In this document: piece after piece, positions 42,919 through 51,276 of the stretch
How the letters are laid out: every line of letters begins with the position of its first letter
How positions within the stretch are numbered: position 1 is the stretch's first letter
Source: Burkholderia pseudomultivorans
Lineage (GTDB): Bacteria; Pseudomonadota; Gammaproteobacteria; Burkholderiales; Burkholderiaceae
Assembly (NCBI RefSeq): GCF_902499075.1
Contig: NZ_CABVPP010000006.1
Coordinates: forward strand, 121,844-185,843
DNA: 64,000 nucleotides
Direction of reading: 5' to 3'
Notes under the pieces: model-generated
The model's database searches: none
What the model saw: the letters and a program-made list of their open reading frames with translations, nothing else
What the model was told of the DNA's origin: nothing
Made by a program: the position numbers and the translations under genes

Positions 42919-43266
42919 TCAGGCCGCAATCCACACGAAGCCGTCCTCGACCCGCGACGGATACGCGTTCACCGACTGCTCCGGCGCCTCCACGCATTCG
43001 CCGGTGCGCAGGTCGAAGTGCTGCTTGTAGAGCGGCGACGCGACGACCACCCGTTCGCCGAGGCTGCCGATCAGCCCGCGCGACATCACGGCCGCACGCG
43101 ACACCGGGTCGACGTTGTCGATCGCGAACACGCCGCCGGCTTCGGCATGCGCGACATGGAACACCGCGACCTGCTCGCCGTTGACGAGCGCGCACACGCC
43201 GGTGTTCGGCACGATATCGTCGAGGGCGCACACGCGGGTCCACGACAGCGGAAGACGATCGTTCAT
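42919..43266 (-). CDS. nirD: Nitrite reductase (NADH) small subunit
   Basis: A 115-aa NirD protein with a Rieske-like beta fold. It ends in ASPLYKQHFDLRTGECVEAPEQSVNAYPSRVEDGFVWI, where only part of the usual Rieske C-x-H ligands remain, as in other NirD proteins that carry no cluster. It assists NirB in six-electron reduction of nitrite to ammonium. AGGAG precedes the ATG at 43266; it lies 32 bases after nirB and 16 before nasA. Confidence 0.92.
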   Translation of the reverse strand: MNDRLPLSWTRVCALDDIVPNTGVCALVNGEQVAVFHVAHAEAGGVFAIDNVDPVSRAAVMSRGLIGSLGERVVVASPLYKQHFDLRTGECVEAPEQSVNAYPSRVEDGFVWIAA

Positions 43267-43298
43267 GATGCTCTCCTTGAAGATGAGGTTGGCGTCGG

Positions 43299-45890
43299 TC
43301 AGGCGGTTTCGGATTCGGCGACGGCTTGCGGCACATCCGCGGCGACGACCGGAATCGCGATGCGCTTGCCGCGCATGCGCTCTTCCGGCGTCGCGGGACG
43401 GATCTGGCCGCGCGTCTCGACGAACGCGATGTTCGCGTCCGGCGTATCGCTGTTCACGAAATGCCGGAAGCGCTTGCGCGTGTCGGGATCGGCGACGGCC
43501 TTCTTCCATTCGCATTCGTAGGTATCGACCACGTGCTGCATGTCGGCCTCGAGCTCGGCCGCGATGCCGAGCCGGTCGTGCACGACGACGTCGATCAGGT
43601 AGTCGAGGCCGCCTTCGAGGTTGTCGCGCCACACGCTGGTGCGCTGCAGGCGATCGGCGGTGCGCACGTAGAACATCAGGAAGCGGTCGATATAGCGGAT
43701 CAGCGTCGCGCGATCGAGATCGGCGGCCAGCAGTTCCGCATGGCGCGGCTTCATGCCGCCGTTGCCGCACACGTAGAGGTTCCAGCCCTTCTCGGTCGCG
43801 ATGATCCCGACGTCCTTGCCTTGCGCTTCCGCGCACTCGCGCGTGCAGCCCGACACGCCGAACTTGATCTTGTGCGGCGCGCGCAGCCCCTTGTAGCGAT
43901 GCTCGATGTCGATCGCGAGGCCGACCGAATCGTCGACGCCGTAGCGGCACCACGTCGAGCCGACGCAGGACTTCACGGTGCGCACGGCCTTGCCGTATGC
44001 GTGGCCCGATTCGAAGCCGGCCGCGATCAGCTCCTCCCAGATCGACGGCAGCTGCTCGACGCGCGCGCCGAACAGGTCGACGCGCTGGCCGCCGGTGATC
44101 TTCGTGTAGAGCCCGTATTTCTTCGCGACCTGCCCGACCGCGATCAGCCCTTCGGGCGTGACCTCGCCGCCCGGCATGCGCGGCACGACCGAGTAAGTGC
44201 CGTCGCGCTGGATGTTCGCGAGGTAGTAGTCGTTCGAATCCTGCAGCCCCGCGTGCTCCTTCTTCAGCACGAACTCGTTGAAGCACGACGCGAGAATGCC
44301 CGCGACGGCCGGCTTGCAGATGTCGCAGCCGAGGCCGCGGCCGTGCTTCGCGAGCAGTTCGTCGAAGGTCGTGATGCGTTCGACGCGGATCAGGTGGAAC
44401 AGCTCCTGGCGCGAATGCGGGAAGTGCTCGCACAGGCGGTTGTCGACCGCGAGGCCCTGCTTCTTCATCTCGGCCTTCATGATCTGCGTGACGAGCGGCA
44501 CGCAGCCGCCGCACGACGTGCCGGCGCCCGTACACGACTTCAGCGCGCCGACGCTCGTCGCGCCGTCGGCGACCGCCGCGCAGATCTGCGACTTCGACAC
44601 GTTGTTGCACGAGCAGATCTGCGCGCCGTCCGGCAGCGCATCGACGCCGACCGCGGGCTTCGCCGCGCCGTCCGACGACGGCAGGATCAGGAACTCCGGC
44701 GACTCCGGCAGCTCGATGCGGTTCAGCATCATCTGCAGCAGCGTGCCGTATTCGGCCGCATCGCCGACCATCACCACGCCGTGCAGGAACTTGCCGCAGT
44801 CGGACACGACGAGCTTCTTGTAGATTTGCCGGCGCTCGTCCGCGTACTGGTAGACGCGGCTGCCGGCCGTCGTGCCGTGCGCGTCGCCGATGCTCGCGAC
44901 GTCGACGCCCATCAGCTTCAGCTTGGTGCTCAGGTCGGCGCCCGCAAATGCGGTGGCTTCGTCAGGGTGGCCCGCGAGCCGCTTCGCGACCACGCGCGCC
45001 ATGTCGTAGCCGGGCGCGACGAGGCCGTACACGGTGCCGTTCCATGCCGCGCATTCGCCGATCGCGTAGATGTCGGCGTCGCTGCTGCGGCATGCGTCGT
45101 CGATCGCGACGCCGCCGCGCGGGCCGATTTCCAGCCCGCTTGCGCGTGCCAGCTCGTCGCGCGCGCGGATGCCGGCCGAGAACACGATCATGTCGGTATC
45201 GAGATGCGTACCGTCGGCGAATACCATCCGGTGCGCGCCGGTTTCGCCGTCGACGATCTCCAGCGTGTTCCTGCCCGTATGCACGGTCACGCCGAGCGCC
45301 TCGATCTTCGCGCGCAGCATCCGGCCGCCGCCGTCGTCGACCTGCACGGCCATCAGCCGCGGCGCGAATTCGACGACGTGCGTGTCGAGCCCCATGTCGC
45401 GCAGCGCCTTCGCGCATTCGAGGCCGAGCAGCCCGCCGCCGACCACGACGCCGCGTTGCGCATGCGTGCCGCACGCCTGCATCGCTTCGAGATCCTCGAT
45501 GGTCCGGTACACGAAGCAGCCGGCGCGATCGTGTCCGGGCATCGGCGGCACGAACGGGCGCGAACCCGTCGCGAGCACCAGCTTGTCGTAGGCGAGCGTT
45601 TCACCGGACGCGAGCGTGACCGTGTGCGCGACGCGATCGATCGACGCGACGCGCGCATTCAAGCGCAGGTCGAAGGCCGGATGACGCTCGAAGAAACCGG
45701 CTTCGACGAGCGACAGGTCGTCCGCCGACTTGCCCGCGAAGAATTCGGACAGATGCACGCGGTCGTAGGCCGGGCGCGGCTCCTCGCCGAGCACGGTGAC
45801 CTGCAGCCGGCCGGCCGCGCCCGCTTCCGCCGCGATGCATTCGAGGAGCTTGTGGCCGACCATCCCGTGGCCGATGACGATGAGTTTCAT
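43299..45890 (-). CDS. nirB: Nitrite reductase (NADH) large subunit
   Basis: An 863-aa cytosolic enzyme, close to the E. coli length of 847. Residues about 1-320 are the FAD/NADH domain (GHGMVGHKLLECIAAE, VVGGGLLGLECAKALRDMG). Next come a BFD-like [2Fe-2S] module (ICSCNNVSKSQIC, SCTGAGTSCGGC), a ferredoxin-like half domain, and the siroheme/[4Fe-4S] part with CVGSTWC and CTREC, the C-x5-C and C-x3-C cluster ligands. It reduces nitrite to ammonium with NADH and needs siroheme, made with the help of the divergent cobA gene. AAGGA lies nine bases before the ATG. Confidence 0.94.
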   Translation of the reverse strand: MKLIVIGHGMVGHKLLECIAAEAGAAGRLQVTVLGEEPRPAYDRVHLSEFFAGKSADDLSLVEAGFFERHPAFDLRLNARVASIDRVAHTVTLASGETLAYDKLVLATGSRPFVPPMPGHDRAGCFVYRTIEDLEAMQACGTHAQRGVVVGGGLLGLECAKALRDMGLDTHVVEFAPRLMAVQVDDGGGRMLRAKIEALGVTVHTGRNTLEIVDGETGAHRMVFADGTHLDTDMIVFSAGIRARDELARASGLEIGPRGGVAIDDACRSSDADIYAIGECAAWNGTVYGLVAPGYDMARVVAKRLAGHPDEATAFAGADLSTKLKLMGVDVASIGDAHGTTAGSRVYQYADERRQIYKKLVVSDCGKFLHGVVMVGDAAEYGTLLQMMLNRIELPESPEFLILPSSDGAAKPAVGVDALPDGAQICSCNNVSKSQICAAVADGATSVGALKSCTGAGTSCGGCVPLVTQIMKAEMKKQGLAVDNRLCEHFPHSRQELFHLIRVERITTFDELLAKHGRGLGCDICKPAVAGILASCFNEFVLKKEHAGLQDSNDYYLANIQRDGTYSVVPRMPGGEVTPEGLIAVGQVAKKYGLYTKITGGQRVDLFGARVEQLPSIWEELIAAGFESGHAYGKAVRTVKSCVGSTWCRYGVDDSVGLAIDIEHRYKGLRAPHKIKFGVSGCTRECAEAQGKDVGIIATEKGWNLYVCGNGGMKPRHAELLAADLDRATLIRYIDRFLMFYVRTADRLQRTSVWRDNLEGGLDYLIDVVVHDRLGIAAELEADMQHVVDTYECEWKKAVADPDTRKRFRHFVNSDTPDANIAFVETRGQIRPATPEERMRGKRIAIPVVAADVPQAVAESETA

Positions 45891-45910
45891 GATGACGTTC
45901 CTTCGATCGA

Positions 45911-47236
45911 TCAGTTCGCGGCGTTGGCGGCAGAGAGCGCGCGGTCGCGCAGCTCGGCTTCGCGTGCCTTGTGTTCCTCGCTGAAGCGCACGGCCATCGC
46001 GCACAGCGCGGTCGCGGTGACGGCGAGCCCGAGCAGGCTCAGCGTGTGCTGCACGTCGCCGACGCCCTTGAGCAGGAAACTCGCGGCGACCGCGCCGACG
46101 TTGCCGCCCGCGCCGACGATCCCCGCGACGCCGCCGAGCGCCTTGCGGTCGATGAACGGCACCAGCGCGTAAGTCGCGCCGCATGCCATGTGCGTGAACA
46201 GGCCGAAGGTGAGCATCGCGACGAGCGCGAGGCCGACGCTTTGCGCATGCGAGAACCACACGAGCCCGAGGCCTTCGCCGACGATCAGCGCGCACAGCAG
46301 CGTCGCGCGCACGTCGAGGCTGCGGCGCGCGGCGATCCGGTCGGACAGCCAGCCGCCAAGCGCACGGGCGAACAGCGCGAGCAGCCCGAACAGGCCGGCT
46401 GCGAGGCCCGCATCCTTCAGCGACAGGCCGAAATGATCGACGTAGTACAGCGCGGCGATGTTGTGGATGAACACCTCGACGCCAAAGCACGCGCCGTACG
46501 TGACGAACAGCATCCAGACGCGATAGTTGCCGCATGCGGTGAAGAAGCTCGCCCAGCCGCCCTTCTTGCCGCTGTCGACGGTCACGCCCTGCCGGCGCAG
46601 CGCGACGAAGTCGCCTTGCGGGCAATCCTGCGTGTAGCGCCAGTACGCCCAGGCCATCGCCAGCATCGCGATGCCCGGCACGACGAGCGCGACACGCCAC
46701 GACGCGTCGTCGCCGAAGCCGAGCATCATGCCGGCCGCAACGAGCAGCGGCATCAGCGCCTGCGTCGCGCCCGCGCCGGCGTTGCCCCAGCCGGCCGTCG
46801 TCGCATTCGCGGTGCCGACCACGTTCGGCGCGAACATCACCGACGTGTGGTACTGCGTGATCACGAAGCCCGCGCCGATCGCGCCGATGCCGAGCCGGCA
46901 GATCAGGAACGACAGGTAGTCGTGCGTGAACGACACCGCGAACACGGGAATCGCGCCGAGCACCAGCAGCCCCGCATACACGCGGCGCGGCCCGAAGCGG
47001 TCGCACAGCGGGCCGACCAGCAGCCGCACGGCGATGGTCGCGGCGACCGCCGCGATGTTGATGTTCGCGACTTGCGCGGCGCTCAGGTGGAATTCGCGCG
47101 CGATGAGCGGCATCAGCGGCGCGCACGCGAACCACGCGAAGAAACAGACGAAGAACGCCATCCACGTCAGGTGAAACACGCGCATCGGCGCGGTGCGGAG
47201 GCTGAAGAGATCGATACGGGTAGCTTTGTCGGTCAT
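45911..47236 (-). CDS. narK: Nitrate/nitrite MFS transporter
   Basis: A 441-aa NarK/NasA-type nitrate porter with about 12 membrane segments. Nitrate-signature-like glycine-rich stretches are present: TTAGWGNAGAGATQALMPLL in segment 5 and GIVGAGGNVGAVAASFLL in segment 11. The N-terminus (FHLTWMAFFVCFFAWFA) and motif A (LLVGPLCDRFGPRRVYAG) are typical. It imports nitrate for the downstream reductases. As first gene of the operon, its translation start is only 19 bases from an intrinsic terminator that would prevent expression unless antitermination occurs. Confidence 0.93.
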   Translation of the reverse strand: MTDKATRIDLFSLRTAPMRVFHLTWMAFFVCFFAWFACAPLMPLIAREFHLSAAQVANINIAAVAATIAVRLLVGPLCDRFGPRRVYAGLLVLGAIPVFAVSFTHDYLSFLICRLGIGAIGAGFVITQYHTSVMFAPNVVGTANATTAGWGNAGAGATQALMPLLVAAGMMLGFGDDASWRVALVVPGIAMLAMAWAYWRYTQDCPQGDFVALRRQGVTVDSGKKGGWASFFTACGNYRVWMLFVTYGACFGVEVFIHNIAALYYVDHFGLSLKDAGLAAGLFGLLALFARALGGWLSDRIAARRSLDVRATLLCALIVGEGLGLVWFSHAQSVGLALVAMLTFGLFTHMACGATYALVPFIDRKALGGVAGIVGAGGNVGAVAASFLLKGVGDVQHTLSLLGLAVTATALCAMAVRFSEEHKAREAELRDRALSAANAAN

Positions 47237-47254
47237 GTCATCCGCCAAACGAAA

Positions 47255-47307
47255 AACGGCGTCCTGCGCACCCGGTCTCGTCGAGACCCGATGCGAAGGA
47301 CGCCGTT
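47255..47307 (-). terminator. Intrinsic terminator in the nitrate-operon leader (attenuator)
   Basis: Read on the minus strand, AACGGCGTCCT (47307-47297) pairs with AGGACGCCGTT (47265-47255). The inner arms also pair: 47292-47295 with 47267-47270, and GGTCTCG (47288-47282) with CGAGACC (47280-47274). The stem is followed by TTTCGTTT, giving a U-rich run. It lies between the promoter and the narK ATG at 47236, so transcripts stop here unless antiterminated. This is the arrangement of the Klebsiella nasF leader. Confidence 0.82.
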
Positions 47308-47353
47308 GCCCATGAAGCCCGTTGCCGGGCGCGTCGGTATTCGGTGCTGCGAA

Positions 47354-47371
47354 CGGATCGCCATTGATCCG
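47354..47371 (-). ncRNA. ANTAR-type leader hairpin with A1/G4 hexaloop
   Basis: On the minus strand CGGATC-AATGGC-GATCCG forms a 6-bp stem with a six-base loop that has A at position 1 and G at position 4. This is the loop rule known for RNA hairpins bound by ANTAR-domain antiterminators such as NasR, EutV and NasT. It would begin within a few bases of the predicted 5' end. A second hairpin, GCCCG-GCAA-CGGGC (47330-47317), follows before the terminator; a clear second hexaloop hairpin was not found. NasT, encoded at 48781, is the expected ligand. Confidence 0.72.
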
Positions 47372-47385
47372 CCCGGACCTGCTGA

Positions 47386-47401
47386 CGCAAACGCCATGCC
47401 A
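47386..47401 (-). promoter_or_regulatory. Sigma-54 (RpoN) promoter of the narK-nirBD-nasA operon
   Basis: On the minus strand TGGCATGGCGTTTGCG matches the -24/-12 consensus TGGCACGnnnnTTGCW at all but two positions and keeps the essential GG-N10-GC spacing. Transcription would start near 47375, just upstream of the hexaloop hairpin. Two NtrC-type sites lie about 100-150 bases upstream, as required for sigma-54 activation. Confidence 0.75.
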
Positions 47402-47502
47402 GGCTGGCGCGATTGACGCGCGCGTGCCCGCCGCGCAAGGCTCGGCGGACGATACGCGTGACTCCGCCGCGCACCGCCCGCGATGCGTCGTGACGCAGCG
47501 AA

Positions 47503-47538
47503 GCACAGTTGTGGTGCGCTGCAGCACTGTCGCCGTGC
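47503..47538. promoter_or_regulatory. Tandem NtrC-type enhancer sites
   Basis: GCAC-N7-GTGC occurs at 47503-47517 and again at 47524-47538. Their centres are 21 bp apart, two helical turns, as in known NtrC enhancers (consensus GCACC-N5-GGTGC). They lie about 102-152 bp upstream of the sigma-54 promoter at 47386-47401. They would bring nitrogen limitation control to the nitrate operon. Confidence 0.65.
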
Positions 47539-47868
47539 GACATCGCGGTGCGCATTGGCCGGCCGCGACGCACCCCGATGCGGCATTGCGTCCCCCGGCG
47601 CGATGCGGCTGGACGCGCATGCAGCGTCGTCGCACGCCGCGTCTTGCCGGGTGCGACCCACGCTGGCCCGGATATTGCTGAATCCGGTTCATGCCACCGG
47701 CAAAGGCGCCGGTGGGCAGTCCCAGCAAGATCAGGCCCGTCGTCGCGGACGGGCTCGTCAGGACAACGGCGTCCGTTCGTGCGTGGCACGGCCGGATGCC
47801 GTCGTCGCTTCGGCTGCCTGCCGCTGCCGCGCACTCAATGCGTTATCGACCGCCGCGTGCAAGTGGCA
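47539..47868. other. Remaining part of the narK/cobA divergent region, no gene supported
   Basis: About 330 bases between the NtrC-type sites and cobA. Open frames here are shadows without family resemblance. A promoter for cobA-nasTS should lie here, but no confident -35/-10 pair was found. Confidence 0.4.
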
Positions 47869-47880
47869 ATGGAACACGAC

Positions 47881-48651
47881 ATGACGACTGGCAAAGTCAC
47901 CCTGCTGGGCGCCGGGCCCGGCGACCTCGATCTCCTCACGCTGAAGGCCGTGAAAGCGCTCGCCGCCGCCGACGTGCTGCTGCTCGACGATCTCGTCGAT
48001 CCCGGTATCGTCGACCTCGCGCCGCGCGCGCGCGTGGTACGGGTCGGCAAGCGCGGCGGCTGCCGCTCGACGCCGCAGGCATTCATCGAGCGGCTGATGC
48101 GCCGCTGCGCGCTGCGCGGCGCGCACGTGGTGCGCGTCAAGGGCGGCGACGCGCTGCTGTTCGGCCGCGCCGGCGAGGAGCTCGCGATGCTGCGCGCCGC
48201 CGCGATTCCGGTCGAGATCGTCAACGGCATCTCGTCGGGCTTCGCGGCCGCCGCGAGCCTCGGCGTGTCGCTCACGCATCGCGAGCACTGCCACGGCGTC
48301 ACGTTCGTCACCGCGCACCGGCAGGACCACGGCGAACCCGACTGGTCGCGCGTCGCGGCAGCCGGCACGACGCTCGCGATCTACATGGGCATGAGCCGCA
48401 TCGAACGAATCGCCGCCGGCCTGCTCGACGTGCTGCCTGCCTCGACGCCGGCCGCGGCCGTCCAGTGGGCCGGCACGCCTGCCGAACGCCGCTGGACCGG
48501 CACGCTCGGCCGGCTCGCGCCCGGCGTCGCGGAAGCGGGGCTCGGCAGCCCGGCCGTGATCCTCGTCGGCGCGGCGATCGGCGAGGCGGTCGCGCAAGGC
48601 CTGCCGGACGCGGGCGCCGCGCGCGCAACGCCGCTGTCGCAGGCCGCGTAG
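47881..48651 (+). CDS. cobA: Uroporphyrinogen-III C-methyltransferase
   Basis: A 256-aa single-domain SUMT. It shows GAGPGDLDLLTLKAVKAL at the N-terminus (SAM binding), VVRVKGGDALLFGRAGEEL and VNGISSGFAAAASLGVSLTHRE. It adds two methyl groups to uroporphyrinogen III to give precorrin-2, the precursor of siroheme (and cobalamin). It lacks the CysG oxidase/chelatase domain, so those steps are elsewhere. Its place beside the nitrite reductase operon suggests a role in supplying siroheme to NirB. An ATG at 47869 (adding MEHD) is an alternative start. Confidence 0.9.
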   Translation: MTTGKVTLLGAGPGDLDLLTLKAVKALAAADVLLLDDLVDPGIVDLAPRARVVRVGKRGGCRSTPQAFIERLMRRCALRGAHVVRVKGGDALLFGRAGEELAMLRAAAIPVEIVNGISSGFAAAASLGVSLTHREHCHGVTFVTAHRQDHGEPDWSRVAAAGTTLAIYMGMSRIERIAAGLLDVLPASTPAAAVQWAGTPAERRWTGTLGRLAPGVAEAGLGSPAVILVGAAIGEAVAQGLPDAGAARATPLSQAA

Positions 48652-48780
48652 CATGCGCGACGTCACGCGGCACCGGCCGCCTACCCTTCGTGCAGACAGC
48701 GGCGATCGCGCTGCCACCGCGTGCGGCATCGACCTGCGATCCGCGCCGCCCGCCACGCTTTTGCCGCCGCCGTTCGCGTC

Positions 48781-49377
48781 ATGAATACGTCTGCCTCGCC
48801 CCTGCGCCTGCGCGTGCTGCTCGTCACCGATACCGACAAGCCGATCGGCGAGCTCGGCGCCGCGCTCGCGCGGCTCGGCTACGAGATGCTGAACGACGTC
48901 GCGACGCCCGCGCGGCTGCCCGCCGCCGTCGAGGAGCAACGCCCCGACGTCGTGATCATCGACACCGATTCGCCGTCGCGCGACACGCTCGAACAGCTCG
49001 CGGTGATGCATGCGACCGCGCCGCGCCCGGTGCTGATGTTCAGCCACGACGCCGACCAGCAACTGATCCGCGCGGCGGTCGGCGCGGGCGTCAGCGCGTA
49101 TCTCGTCGAAGGCCTGTCGGCCGAGCGCCTCGCACCGATTCTCGAAGTCGCGCTCGCGCGCTTCTCGCACGACGACGCGCTGCGCCGCCGCCTCGCCGAC
49201 GTCGAGCGCGAACTCGCCGATCGCAAGCTGATCGACCGCGCAAAGCGCCTGCTGATGGATCAGCGCAGGCTGTCCGAGCACGACGCGTATGCGACGCTGC
49301 GCAAGCGCGCGATGGATCAGGGCCTGCGCATCGTCGACGTGGCGCGCCAACTGCTCGACGCGTCACCTCAGCCATGA
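48781..49377 (+). CDS. nasT: ANTAR-domain response regulator NasT
   Basis: A 198-aa protein. Residues about 10-125 form a receiver domain (LRVLLVTDTDKPIGEL, VVIIDTDSPS with the acceptor aspartate), and about 135-195 an ANTAR RNA-binding domain (LIDRAKRLLMDQRRLSEHDA, LRKRAMDQGLRIVDVARQLL). NasT binds the nitrate-operon leader RNA and stops termination when released from NasS in the presence of nitrate. Its probable target hairpin and terminator are at 47354-47371 and 47255-47307. It is translationally coupled to nasS by an ATGA overlap. Confidence 0.92.
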   Translation: MNTSASPLRLRVLLVTDTDKPIGELGAALARLGYEMLNDVATPARLPAAVEEQRPDVVIIDTDSPSRDTLEQLAVMHATAPRPVLMFSHDADQQLIRAAVGAGVSAYLVEGLSAERLAPILEVALARFSHDDALRRRLADVERELADRKLIDRAKRLLMDQRRLSEHDAYATLRKRAMDQGLRIVDVARQLLDASPQP

Positions 49378-50426
49378 ACGCCATGAACCCATCCCTTCCC
49401 GCCGCGCCGGAACGCGCGCACCTCCGCCTCGGCTTCGTCGCGCTCAGCGACGCGGCGCCGCTGATCGTCGCGCAGCGGCTCAACCTCGGCGCACCGCACG
49501 GCCTGACGCTCGAACTGAGCCGCGAGCCGTCGTGGGCCGCCGTGCGCGACAAGCTGCTGAGCGGCCAGCTCGACGCCGCGCATGCGCTGTACGGGCTCGT
49601 CTGCGGGCTGCAGCTCGGCATCGGCGGGCCGCAGGCCGACATGGCGGCGCTGATGGTGCTGAACCGCAACGGCCAGGCGATCACGTTCTCTCGCGCGCTG
49701 GCCGATGCGTATCGCGCCAGCGGCAGCGTGCGCGACACGTTCGCGACGCTCGGCCGCAAGCCGCTGCTCGCGCAGACCTTCCCGACCGGCACGCACGCGA
49801 TGTGGCTGAACGCGTGGCTCGCGTCGCACGCGATCGATCCGCTGCGCGACGTGCGCAGCGTCGTGATCCCGCCGCCCGAGATGGTCGCGGCGCTGGCGAG
49901 CGGCGAGCTCGACGGCTTCTGCGCGGGCGAGCCGTGGCACGCGGTCGCCGAAGCGTGCGGCGCGGGCCGCACCGTGGCCGTCACGAGCGAGATCTGGCCC
50001 GATCATCCGGAAAAGGTGCTCGCGAGCCGGCGCGATTTCGTCGCGCTGTATCCGGCGACGGCGCGCGCGCTGATCCGCACGCTCGTCGACGCGTGCGCGT
50101 GGCTCGACAGCGCCGCGCACCGCGCCGAAGCGGCCGGCTGGCTCGCGTCGCCCGACGCGCTCGGCGTGCCGGCCCGGCTGATCGCGCCGCGCCTGCTCGG
50201 CGACTACGGCGCGGGACCGTTCGCCGAACCGCCGCTGCCGATCCGCTTCCACGACGGCGGCACGGCGAACCGGCCGGAGCCGCGCGACGGACTGTGGTTC
50301 CTGTCGCAGTACCGGCGCTGGGGCATGCTCGACGGCCCGCACGACGACGCGGCGATCGCCGCGGCCATCGCGCAGACCGCGTTGTATGATGCGGCAGTCG
50401 CCGAAGGCGGCGCGGCGGACGCATGA
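49374..50426 (+). CDS. nasS: Nitrate/nitrite sensor NasS (NrtA-like, cytosolic)
   Basis: A 350-aa binding-protein-like sensor of the NrtA/CmpA family. It has no signal peptide, as expected for NasS, which works in the cytosol. Family marks are LRLGFVALSDAAPLIVAQRL, LDAAHALYGLVCGLQLGIGG, FPTGTHAMWLNAWLAS, VVIPPPEMVAALASGELDGF and CAGEPWHAVAEACG. Without nitrate NasS holds NasT; nitrate or nitrite binding releases it. The ATG at 49374 overlaps the nasT stop. Confidence 0.92.
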   Translation: MNAMNPSLPAAPERAHLRLGFVALSDAAPLIVAQRLNLGAPHGLTLELSREPSWAAVRDKLLSGQLDAAHALYGLVCGLQLGIGGPQADMAALMVLNRNGQAITFSRALADAYRASGSVRDTFATLGRKPLLAQTFPTGTHAMWLNAWLASHAIDPLRDVRSVVIPPPEMVAALASGELDGFCAGEPWHAVAEACGAGRTVAVTSEIWPDHPEKVLASRRDFVALYPATARALIRTLVDACAWLDSAAHRAEAAGWLASPDALGVPARLIAPRLLGDYGAGPFAEPPLPIRFHDGGTANRPEPRDGLWFLSQYRRWGMLDGPHDDAAIAAAIAQTALYDAAVAEGGAADA

Positions 50427-50577
50427 TGCGCAACGCGGAAGGCACGCGTTCGATGCGGCCGCCCGCCGGACGCCGCCCGCTGCGCGGCTGCCGGCTTCCG
50501 CTGGCTGCCGGCAAACGCCGGTGCCGCCGAATCGCCCGCACGCCTTCGCGTTGTCACACCGTCCCCGCCCCCGATCG

Positions 50578-51177
50578 ATGTCGAAACGAACCCGCCCGCC
50601 GCTCGACCTGCTGCTCACCGATATCCGCGCGTGCCGCGTCTGCGCGGCCGAACTGCCGCTCGGCCCGCGCCCCGTGGTGCGCGCGCATCGCGACGCGCGC
50701 ATCCTGATCGTCGGGCAGGCGCCCGGCACGCGCGTGCATGCGAGCGGCATTCCGTGGGACGACGCGAGCGGCAAGCGGCTGCGCGGCTGGCTCGACGTCG
50801 ACGCCGACACGTTCTACGACGAGACGCGTTTCGCGATCGTGCCGATGGGCTTCTGCTATCCGGGCCGCGGCGCGAGCGGCGACAATCCGCCGCGCCCCGA
50901 ATGCGCGCCGTTGTGGCTCGACCGGCTGCTCGCCGAACTGCCGGCGATCCGCCTGACGCTGCTGATCGGCCAGTACGCGCAACGGCATTTCCTGCGCGAC
51001 ACGCGCAAGGCAACGCTGACCGACACCGTGCAAGCATGGCGCGACTACGGCCCGGACGTGCTGCCGCTGCCGCATCCGTCGCCGCGCAACCAGGCGTGGT
51101 TCAAGCACCATCCGTGGTTCGACGCCGAAGTCGTGCCCGAGCTGCGCCGCCGCGTCGCGCCGCTGCTCGCCGGCTGA
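50578..51177 (+). CDS. Uracil-DNA glycosylase-family protein
   Basis: A 199-aa protein of the uracil-DNA glycosylase superfamily, short-patch type. Motif A is LIVGQAPGTRVHASGIPWDD; a MGFCYPGRG loop and the GQYAQRHFL segment follow; and the DNA-binding HPSPRNQAWFKHHPWF motif is near the end. It lacks the four-cysteine iron-sulfur set of family 4 enzymes; only CRVC near residue 18 is present. Activity on uracil is plausible but unproven for this branch. It lies 150 bases after nasS and seems to be an independent gene. Confidence 0.82.
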   Translation: MSKRTRPPLDLLLTDIRACRVCAAELPLGPRPVVRAHRDARILIVGQAPGTRVHASGIPWDDASGKRLRGWLDVDADTFYDETRFAIVPMGFCYPGRGASGDNPPRPECAPLWLDRLLAELPAIRLTLLIGQYAQRHFLRDTRKATLTDTVQAWRDYGPDVLPLPHPSPRNQAWFKHHPWFDAEVVPELRRRVAPLLAG

Positions 51178-51276
51178 CCATCGGTACCGCACGCGCGGCG
51201 CGGCCGCGCGCCCGCCGGCCGGCCCCGGTTGCGGTACCATCGCGGCTCAACCGCGTCACGAACCGCAGAATCCGTC

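Noticed and set aside
47785-47800. TGGCAC followed by ATGC on the plus strand, like a sigma-54 promoter for cobA.
   Set aside because: The GG to GC spacing is 11 instead of 10 and the -12 element is poor; the site at 47386-47401 on the other strand is much better.
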